A stretch of DNA of 46,957 nucleotides. Source: Methylocystis sp. (lineage in GTDB: Bacteria > Pseudomonadota > Alphaproteobacteria > Rhizobiales > Beijerinckiaceae). The stretch spans positions 1 to 46,957 of the forward strand of contig JALHNR010000002.1 of NCBI GenBank assembly GCA_022843525.1, given 5' to 3'. The notes below the pieces were generated by a model. It saw only the letters and a list, made by a program, of their open reading frames with translations, ran no database searches and was not told where the DNA came from. Within the stretch, counting starts at the first letter, position 1. Each line of letters begins with the position of its first letter. Shown in pieces: positions 40,922 to 46,957 of the stretch. The position numbers were made by a program, and so were the translations under genes.

Positions 40922-40954
40922 TTCCTCTGCTCTAGCCGACTGAGCTACTCCGCC
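40878..40954 (-). tRNA. tRNA-Met (CAU), ICE integration site
   Basis: A 77-nt cloverleaf read on the minus strand. The acceptor GGCGGAG pairs with CTCCGCT (one G-T), the anticodon stem is GAGGA/UCCUU with loop AUCAUAA, giving anticodon CAU, and the T-arm is GGGGGTTCGAGTCCCTC; CCA is encoded. It is elongator tRNA-Met rather than initiator, which lacks the first acceptor pair. The 3' half overlaps the recombinase 3' end (40878-40921), so the 3' part of the gene probably came with the element or is the attachment site. Confidence 0.93.
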
Positions 40955-40987
40955 CCGAGCCGCCTGAGCGGTCTGGAAGAATTTGCG

Positions 40988-41016
40988 ATATAGGTTGCCG
41001 TCCCGGCGCAAGTCAA
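40988..41016 (-). promoter_or_regulatory. Promoter of tRNA-Met
   Basis: On the minus strand TTGACT (-35, 41016-41011) and CTATAT (-10, 40993-40988) are separated by exactly 17 bp, ending 33 bp before the tRNA 5' end. It lies on the chromosomal side, so insertion of the ICE at the tRNA 3' end would not disturb transcription. Confidence 0.6.
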
Positions 41017-41198
41017 GGCGGCGCGGCGAAGCGGAAATGTAGCGCGGGTATTCCAATGTCGGCGGCGGGGCAAATCTGCGAGCGCATGAGCCTTTCCTTT
41101 GCGCGTCCGCCATGCGAGAAGCCGGCTGAGCCCCGCCGTTTCGCGGCCGACGCCGCAGGCCGCGCGTTCGCTTGGCTGAAGCTTTCCGGTTAGCGCCA

Positions 41199-42074
41199 AT
41201 GTCGGTCAGACATCCGATCATCTCCATCACCGGCTCGTCAGGCGCCGGCACCAGTTCGGTCAAGGCGACATTCGAACAGATTTTCCGCCGCGAGCGTATC
41301 GAAGTCGCCTATGTCGAAGGCGACAGCTTCCATCGCCATAATCGCGAGGAAATGAAAACGGCGATGTTCGAGGCCCAGGTCAAGGGCAACCATCATTTCA
41401 GCCATTTCGGCCCCGGCGCCAATCTGCTCGCGGAGCTCGAAACGCTGTTTCGCGAATATGGCGAGACCGGCTCCGGCCGCTATCGCCATTACGCTCATGA
41501 CGAGAACGAGGCGGCGGTCCTCGGCGTCGCGCCGGGAACCTTCACGGATTGGCACGAATTGCCGGCCAACACCGACGTGCTTTTTTACGAAGGGCTGCAC
41601 GGCGCCGTCGTCACTGACGAGGTCAATGTGGCGCGCTACGCCGATCTCAAGATCGGCGTGGTCCCGGTCATCAATCTCGAATGGACGCAGAAGCTGCACC
41701 GCGACCGGCATTCGCGCGGCTATACGACCGAGGCCGTCACCGAGACGATCCTGCGGCGCATGCATGATTACGTGCATTATATCTGTCCGCAGTTCTCCGA
41801 GACGGATATTAATTTCCAGCGCGCGGCGACGGTCGACACGTCGAATCCCTTTGTCGCCCGCTCGATTCCGACGCCCGATGAATCGATCGTGGTCATTCGC
41901 TTTCGCGATCCGCGGGGGGTGGACTTCCCCTATCTTGTGGCGATGATCGCGGGGAGCTGGATGTCGCGCGCCAATTCGATCGTCATCCCGGGCAATAAGC
42001 TCGATCTCGCGATGCAGCTGATCCTCACGCCGAGGATTCTCGAACTGGTCAGACGCAGGAAAGGCGTGACGTGA
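41199..42074 (+). CDS. Phosphoribulokinase (type I)
   Basis: A 291-aa Calvin-cycle kinase that makes ribulose-1,5-bisphosphate from ribulose-5-phosphate and ATP. The P-loop GSSGAGTSS (about 12-20), the DSFHR segment and FYEGLHGAV are as in bacterial type I enzymes, and length is normal. ATG 41199 is the first in-frame Met at the family start. The next gene, transketolase, begins on GTG within the stop codon region (4-bp overlap). The pair indicates CO2 fixation capacity; no RuBisCO gene is in the window. Confidence 0.95.
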   Translation: MSVRHPIISITGSSGAGTSSVKATFEQIFRRERIEVAYVEGDSFHRHNREEMKTAMFEAQVKGNHHFSHFGPGANLLAELETLFREYGETGSGRYRHYAHDENEAAVLGVAPGTFTDWHELPANTDVLFYEGLHGAVVTDEVNVARYADLKIGVVPVINLEWTQKLHRDRHSRGYTTEAVTETILRRMHDYVHYICPQFSETDINFQRAATVDTSNPFVARSIPTPDESIVVIRFRDPRGVDFPYLVAMIAGSWMSRANSIVIPGNKLDLAMQLILTPRILELVRRRKGVT

Positions 42075-44089
42075 ACGACACCATAATCACTGCGGCCCAG
42101 GAATCATCGGCGGCGGCAGCCCCGCACGATCTACGGCGCGACGCCAACGCCATTCGCGCCTTGGCGATGGATGCGGTCGAAAAGGCCAAATCCGGCCACC
42201 CCGGCATGCCGATGGGCATGGCCGACGTCGCGACCGTGCTGTTCCAGCGTTTCATGAAATTCGACGCCGCCCGGCCCGACTGGCCCGACCGCGACCGTTT
42301 CGTGCTCTCGGCCGGCCATGGGTCGATGCTGCTTTATGCGCTGCTCTATCTACTCGGCTATCCGGGCATGGGGCGTAAGGAGCTTGAGAATTTCCGCCAG
42401 CTCGGTTCGCCGACGGCCGGCCACCCCGAATATGGCCACGCCGCCGGAATCGAAACGACGACGGGTCCGCTGGGCCAGGGACTCGCGACGGCCGTCGGCA
42501 TGGCGGTCGCCGAACGTCTCGCCGCCTCGCGCTTCGGCGACGATCTCGTCGACCATTTCACTTATGTGCTCGCCGGCGACGGCTGCCTGATGGAGGGCGT
42601 CAGCCATGAGGCGATCGACCTCGCCGGACATTTGAAGCTATCGAAGCTCATCCTCTTCTGGGACGATAATTCGATTTCGATCGACGGACCGACAAGTCTT
42701 GCGACCTCGACGGACCAGATCGCGCGCTTCGCCGCCGCCGGCTGGCATGTCGCCCATATCGACGGCCACGACCCCGAGGCGGTCGCCCAGGCGATCGCCG
42801 CCGCGCAGGCCGATCCGCGGCCTTCGCTCATTGGCTGCCGCACGCTCATCGGCTATGGCGCGCCGACCAAACAGGGCAAGGAAAGCTGCCATGGATCGCC
42901 GCTCGGCGCCGCCGAGGTCGACGCGGCGCGCGAAGCGCTCGTCTGGCCGCATGCGCCTTTCGAACTGCCCGACGACGTTCTGGAGGCCTGGCGCGCGGCG
43001 GGACGTCGCGGCGCCAAGGCGCGCGAAGCTTGGGAGGCGCGCCGCGTCGCGTCGCCCAAAGGCGCCGCGTTCGACGCCTTCATGAAAGCCGACGTCGCCG
43101 CGCAGGTCGCCAAACCGCTCGCAGAGTTCCGCGCCACGCTTGCCGCCGAAAAGCCGAAAGTCGCAACGCGCAAATCCTCGGAAATGGCGCTTGGCGTCAT
43201 CAACGCCGCGACTGAAGCGACGATCGGCGGCTCGGCGGATCTCACCCATTCGAACTTCACCATCACCAAGGGCATGGGCGAGGTCGCGCCGGACGATTTT
43301 TCCGGCCGGTATATTCACTACGGCGTCCGTGAATTCGGCATGGCGGCGGCGATGAACGGCGTCGCGCTGCATGGCGGATTCGTTCCCTATGGCGGCACCT
43401 TCCTGGTTTTCTCCGACTACGCCCGCGCCGCGATCCGGCTTTCGGCGCTCATGGGCCTTCGCGTCATCTATGTGCTCACCCATGATTCGATCGGTCTTGG
43501 CGAAGATGGGCCGACGCATCAGCCGGTGGAGCATCTGGCGGCGCTACGCGCCATGCCGAATCTCAATGTCTTCCGGCCGGCCGACGCCATCGAGACCGCC
43601 GAATGCTGGGAGCTGGCGCTGGCCAGCCGCCATACGCCTTCTGTCCTAAGCCTGTCGCGGCAAAACCTGCCGACGCTCGAGCGGCCCGTCGGCGACAACC
43701 TTTCCGCCAAGGGCGCCTATGTGCTGCGCGAAGCGGCGAACAAGCGTGACGCGACGCTACTCGCGACCGGATCCGAGGTTGAAATCGCCCTCGCGGCGGC
43801 CGACATTCTAGGCGCGCAAGGAATAAAGGCCGCCGTCGTCTCCATGCCCTGCTGGGAGCTGTTCGAGGCGCAGTCCGAGGCCTATCGCGCCGAAGTGCTA
43901 GGCGGCGCGCCGAGGGTAGCGGTCGAAGCGGCGGTTCGGCTGGGTTGGGACCGATGGCTCGGCGAGCGCGGCGCCTTTATTGGCATGAGCGGCTTTGGCG
44001 CGAGCGGGCCGGCGGGCGAGCTCTACAAGCACTTTGGCGTTACCGCCGAGGCTGTGGCTGAAGCGGTCGGGACACTAGTTAAGGCGTAA
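42071..44089 (+). CDS. Transketolase
   Basis: A 672-aa thiamine-diphosphate enzyme of the Calvin/pentose phosphate pathway. Recognisable are GHPGMPMG (TPP-binding region), [29 protein letters not shown] with DDNSISIDG, and the C-terminal [16 protein letters not shown]. The start is GTG, overlapping prk by 4 bp (GTGA), so expression is coupled. Length is full. Calvin-cycle isoform status is inferred from the neighbours prk and fba. Confidence 0.95.
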   Translation: MNDTIITAAQESSAAAAPHDLRRDANAIRALAMDAVEKAKSGHPGMPMGMADVATVLFQRFMKFDAARPDWPDRDRFVLSAGHGSMLLYALLYLLGYPGMGRKELENFRQLGSPTAGHPEYGHAAGIETTTGPLGQGLATAVGMAVAERLAASRFGDDLVDHFTYVLAGDGCLMEGVSHEAIDLAGHLKLSKLILFWDDNSISIDGPTSLATSTDQIARFAAAGWHVAHIDGHDPEAVAQAIAAAQADPRPSLIGCRTLIGYGAPTKQGKESCHGSPLGAAEVDAAREALVWPHAPFELPDDVLEAWRAAGRRGAKAREAWEARRVASPKGAAFDAFMKADVAAQVAKPLAEFRATLAAEKPKVATRKSSEMALGVINAATEATIGGSADLTHSNFTITKGMGEVAPDDFSGRYIHYGVREFGMAAAMNGVALHGGFVPYGGTFLVFSDYARAAIRLSALMGLRVIYVLTHDSIGLGEDGPTHQPVEHLAALRAMPNLNVFRPADAIETAECWELALASRHTPSVLSLSRQNLPTLERPVGDNLSAKGAYVLREAANKRDATLLATGSEVEIALAAADILGAQGIKAAVVSMPCWELFEAQSEAYRAEVLGGAPRVAVEAAVRLGWDRWLGERGAFIGMSGFGASGPAGELYKHFGVTAEAVAEAVGTLVKA

Positions 44090-44106
44090 GGAAAGCGGAG
44101 GCGACA

Positions 44107-45189
44107 ATGGCTCTCATCACCCTGCGGCAATTGCTCGATCACGCCGCCGAGCACGACTATGGCGTTCCGGCGTTCAACATCAACAATATGGAGCAGGGGC
44201 TCGCGGTGATGGAAGCGGCGGCGTCGGTCGACGCGCCGGTCATCATCCAGGCCTCGCGCGGCGCGCGCGCCTACGCCAATGACGTGATGCTCGCCAAGAT
44301 GATCGAGGCGCTCGCCGCGATCTGGCCGGACATTCCGCTCGTCATGCATCTCGACCACGGCAACGCCGAAGCGACCTGCGCCAGCGCCATCCGCTTCGGC
44401 TTCACCTCGGTGATGATGGACGGCTCGCTCAAGGCCGACGGCAAGACGCCCGCCGATTACGATTACAATGTGCGCGTCACCCGCAGCGTCGTCGACATGG
44501 CGCATTGGGTCGGCGCCTCGGTCGAGGGCGAGCTTGGCGTGCTGGGTTCGCTCGAAAGCGGCATGGGCGAAAAGGAAGACGGGCACGGGGCCGAGGGCAA
44601 GCTGTCGCATGACCAGCTCTTGACCGATCCGGCCCAGGCCGAGGATTTCGTCGCCCGCACCAAGGTCGATGCGCTCGCCATCGCGATGGGCACGTCGCAT
44701 GGCGCCTATAAATTCTCGCGCAAGCCCGACGGCGCGATTCTGGCGATGAAGGTCGTCGAGGAAATCCACCGCCGCCTGCCCGGCACGCATCTCGTCATGC
44801 ATGGATCGTCGTCAGTGCCGCAGGATCTGCAGGACGCCTTCAACGCCGCCGGCGGCGAGATGCCGCAAACCTGGGGCGTGCCGGTCGCCGAGATTCAGCA
44901 CGGCATCAAATTTGGCGTGCGCAAGATCAACATCGACACCGACAACCGCATCGCCATGACCGCGGCGATTCGCGGCGTGCTCGGCAAGAACAAGGGCGAG
45001 TTCGATCCGCGCAAATATTTAAAGCCCGCGATGGAGGCGATGCGCGCCGTGTGCAAGCAGCGCTACGAGGAATTCGGCACGGCGGGGCAGGCGTCGAAAA
45101 TCAAGCCGATCCCGCTCTCGGAAATGGCCAAGCGCTACGCCAGCGGCGCGCTCGATCCGCAATTCGCCAGCAAGAAGGCGGCGGAGTAG
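44107..45189 (+). CDS. Fructose-bisphosphate aldolase, class II (Calvin-cycle subtype)
   Basis: A 360-aa zinc aldolase that joins dihydroxyacetone phosphate to glyceraldehyde-3-phosphate, or acts on sedoheptulose bisphosphate. Zinc and catalytic motifs are [18 protein letters not shown] (with Glu), GTSHGAYKF and VMHGSSSVP. The sequence matches class II type B Calvin enzymes. A GGAGG site lies 5 nt before ATG 44107, 17 bp after transketolase. GAPDH and phosphoglycerate kinase genes, often in such clusters, are absent here. Confidence 0.95.
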   Translation: MALITLRQLLDHAAEHDYGVPAFNINNMEQGLAVMEAAASVDAPVIIQASRGARAYANDVMLAKMIEALAAIWPDIPLVMHLDHGNAEATCASAIRFGFTSVMMDGSLKADGKTPADYDYNVRVTRSVVDMAHWVGASVEGELGVLGSLESGMGEKEDGHGAEGKLSHDQLLTDPAQAEDFVARTKVDALAIAMGTSHGAYKFSRKPDGAILAMKVVEEIHRRLPGTHLVMHGSSSVPQDLQDAFNAAGGEMPQTWGVPVAEIQHGIKFGVRKINIDTDNRIAMTAAIRGVLGKNKGEFDPRKYLKPAMEAMRAVCKQRYEEFGTAGQASKIKPIPLSEMAKRYASGALDPQFASKKAAE

Positions 45190-45222
45190 GCTCGCATCCG
45201 CTCGGGGCGAGGGCCAAGCGCT

Positions 45223-45897
45223 TCAGCGGCGCTCCGCCGCCAGCAGCAGCGAGGCGGGCGTTTCCGCCGACGGCGCTTTGGGCTCGATGATTCGCTTCAA
45301 CGCCCACTTTGGGGCAAGCGCCTCAACCCAGGAAGCGAGCGTTCGAGCGTAGTAAGGCATGGGCGCCCAGCCGGCGTCGTCAAATCCGTCAAAGCGCTCG
45401 ACGCGCCATCCGTCCTCATAGGGCGTCAGCGCGATCGGATGAAGCGTTTGTATGAGCAGCCGGGCTTGGGATGTCGAGATCGTCGCGAGTGCGCTGAGCA
45501 GAGCCTCAGCTCTGTCGTCGAGCAACGAAAAATTGCAAATGATCGTATCGAAATCCTGTCCGGCCCTCGCAGGCTTTTGCGTCAACTCCGCGTAGCTCAG
45601 AACGAGGTAATTCGCCCCGCCTTCCTCACGGGCGCGCGAGACGAGTTCGCTCGAAGCGTCGACGCCGATGATCTCAACGCAATCTCGGCGCAATTCCCGG
45701 CAAAGCCATCCCTCGCCGCAACCGATGTCGAGCGCCTTTCCGAGCGGACCGGCTCGCGCCGCCGAGAGGATCGCCGCGTCGGTCGCATCGCGACGGCTGG
45801 CGATCATTTGACCGCGCACGGCCGCCGTCCAACGTTCGGCGTTGTCGCGCCAGCTGGCGATCTGCGACTGTCTCGGATCGGTCATTGGAGCGCCCAT
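45223..45897 (-). CDS. Class I SAM-dependent methyltransferase
   Basis: A 224-aa protein with the SAM motif [15 protein letters not shown] (about 54-68), the acidic loop GVDASSELV (about 78-86) and [13 protein letters not shown] (about 114-126). The substrate is unknown. It is convergent with the aldolase and divergent from rpe, so it is not part of the Calvin operon. A Met at residue 5 (45885) is an alternative start. It resembles small methyltransferases found near carbon-fixation genes in Rhizobiales, but no specific role can be named. Confidence 0.85.
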   Translation of the reverse strand: MGAPMTDPRQSQIASWRDNAERWTAAVRGQMIASRRDATDAAILSAARAGPLGKALDIGCGEGWLCRELRRDCVEIIGVDASSELVSRAREEGGANYLVLSYAELTQKPARAGQDFDTIICNFSLLDDRAEALLSALATISTSQARLLIQTLHPIALTPYEDGWRVERFDGFDDAGWAPMPYYARTLASWVEALAPKWALKRIIEPKAPSAETPASLLLAAERR

Positions 45898-46018
45898 TAA
45901 GCCGCTGCTTCAGCTTTGCGATTCACTGTATCGCGCCAGAATATCGACACGGCGGTTTTTCGTCGCGCCGCGCCGCCCCATCATGGTAATGTTCGGCGAA
46001 CCCAATCAAGCAGCCGCC

Positions 46019-46699
46019 ATGTCCGACATTCTCATCGCCCCCTCCATTCTCTCGGCCGATTTCGCGCGGCTGGGCGAGGAGACGCGGGCGATGGCCGACG
46101 CCGGCGCCGATTGGATACATCTTGACGTGATGGACGGGCATTTCGTGCCCAATATCACCTTCGGGCCCGGCGTCGTCGCCGCGCTGCGGCCGGTGACGAG
46201 CCTCACGCTCGACGCGCATCTGATGATTTCGCCGGTCGACCCCTATATCGCCGCCTTCGCCGAAGCCGGCGCCGACGTCATCACCGTTCACGCCGAGAAC
46301 GGGCCGCATCTCCACCGCTCGCTGCAGTCGATCCGCGCGCTCGGCAAGAAGGCGGGCGTGTCGCTCAATCCGGCGACGCATGAAAGCGCGCTGCAATATG
46401 TGCTCGACGACATCGACCTTATCCTGGTGATGAGCGTCAATCCCGGTTTCGGCGGCCAGAGCTTCATTCCTTCGCAGCTCAATAAGATTCGCGCGATCCA
46501 CGAGATGATCGGCCAGCGCGCGATCCGCCTCGAGGTTGACGGCGGCGTGACGCCGCTGACGGCGCCGCAGATCGTCGATGCCGGCGCCGATGTTCTGGTC
46601 GCGGGCTCGGCCGCCTTTCGTGGCGGCCAGCTCTACTATGCCGACAATATTGCGGCCCTGCGGCGCGCCGCGGCGAGCGCCGGCGCCATCGCCGTTTGA
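46019..46699 (+). CDS. rpe: Ribulose-phosphate 3-epimerase
   Basis: A 226-aa TIM-barrel enzyme that interconverts ribulose-5-phosphate and xylulose-5-phosphate. The barrel motifs are [61 protein letters not shown] and [11 protein letters not shown], with the conserved His and Asp metal ligands. I chose ATG 46019 to match the family N-terminus; ATG 45983 is possible but adds nothing conserved. It completes the regenerative branch together with transketolase and aldolase. Confidence 0.95.
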   Translation: MSDILIAPSILSADFARLGEETRAMADAGADWIHLDVMDGHFVPNITFGPGVVAALRPVTSLTLDAHLMISPVDPYIAAFAEAGADVITVHAENGPHLHRSLQSIRALGKKAGVSLNPATHESALQYVLDDIDLILVMSVNPGFGGQSFIPSQLNKIRAIHEMIGQRAIRLEVDGGVTPLTAPQIVDAGADVLVAGSAAFRGGQLYYADNIAALRRAAASAGAIAV

Positions 46700-46769
46700 G
46701 CGGCTTTTCGCTTCGCCGCCCGGCCAGTTGATTGTCGCGGCGGGGCGCGCTATCGCCTCACCTGCGCAT

Positions 46770-46844
46770 TGGGGCGTCGCCAAGTGGTAAGGCAGCGGAT
46801 TTTGATTCCGCCATACGGAGGTTCGAATCCTCCCGCCCCAGCCA
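46770..46844 (+). tRNA. tRNA-Gln (UUG)
   Basis: A 75-nt gene: acceptor TGGGGCG with CGCCCCA, D-arm GCCAAGTGGTAAGGC, anticodon stem GCGGA/TCCGC with loop TTTTGAT (anticodon UUG), T-arm GGAGGTTCGAATCCTCC, and CCA encoded. It lies about 70 bp after rpe. No sign of an integrated element follows it in the remaining 113 bp. Confidence 0.95.
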
Positions 46845-46957
46845 TGCATTCCCGGAAGTTCAGATCGGGCGCGGACTTTGGGAAAAGAGCCGGGATTCCG
46901 GGGCGTTTGTGCGAGGACTGGCGGCTCAAAGACTTTCCTGAGTCGGAAATTCCGGTC

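Noticed and set aside
1-46957. CRISPR array or Cas genes
   Set aside because: No regularly spaced 24-40-bp repeats with unique spacers were seen; the only periodic repeats are the three iterons.
1-46957. Insertion sequences or transposases
   Set aside because: No transposase-like protein was found; the only recombinase is the large serine integrase.

Overview
The window looks like a piece of a high-GC alphaproteobacterial chromosome, probably Hyphomicrobiales (Rhizobiales). The right end (41-47 kb) carries a Calvin-cycle cluster: type I phosphoribulokinase, transketolase, class II aldolase and ribulose-phosphate epimerase. It also has two tRNA genes, tRNA-Met(CAU) and tRNA-Gln(UUG). A methylotroph or autotroph of the Beijerinckiaceae/Methylocystaceae type fits, but that is inference.

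Positions 1 to about 40.9 kb are most of an integrative and conjugative element (ICE). Its right end is a large serine recombinase whose last codons lie inside the tRNA-Met gene. Its left end lies outside the window, beyond a truncated trbE. The transfer functions run leftward: FseA-like activator, AlpA/RdfS-like excisionase, RepA, DUF2840, TraF peptidase, lytic transglycosylase, relaxase, TraG, CopG-type regulator and trbB-C-D-E. I can point to a candidate oriT (10-bp inverted repeat plus an IncP/VirD2-like TATCCTGC nick motif) just upstream of the relaxase, and to a candidate oriV (three 17-bp iterons with an exact 23-bp period) just downstream of repA.

The regulatory block at 18.2-20.2 kb resembles the ICEMlSymR7A switch. 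A DUF6499 ORF and a DUF2285 ORF are joined only by a +1 shift at a G5 run (FseA-like). A separate small DUF2285-type protein (QseM-like) is divergent from an XRE regulator (QseC-like).

Cargo falls into several modules. (i) Between relaxase and TraG sits a ubiquitin-like conjugation operon: a protein with three beta-grasp repeats fused to an E2-like domain, a JAB-E1 fusion, and a DUF6527 zinc protein. It is divergent from an XRE-ImmA/IrrE pair and lies beside an uncharacterised two-gene module (DUF6932 nucleotidyltransferase plus a 312-aa unknown). (ii) A chromate-resistance operon chrB-chrA-SOD, in which ChrA has a long extra C-terminal membrane region. (iii) A maintenance or leading-region set (DUF736, DUF2493, Toprim, ParB, DUF932), some members of which share repeated leader sequences. 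(iv) A short type II CBASS operon (CD-NTase, E2, patatin phospholipase) divergent from a second XRE-ImmA (CapH/CapP-like) pair. (v) An AbiEi/AbiEii-like pair next to the recombinase. Several decayed gene remnants lie between the modules.

The most unusual points are the all-in-one Ubl-E2 polypeptide operon, the frameshifted activator, and the presence of two E2-based immune systems, each with its own XRE-protease switch, on one element.
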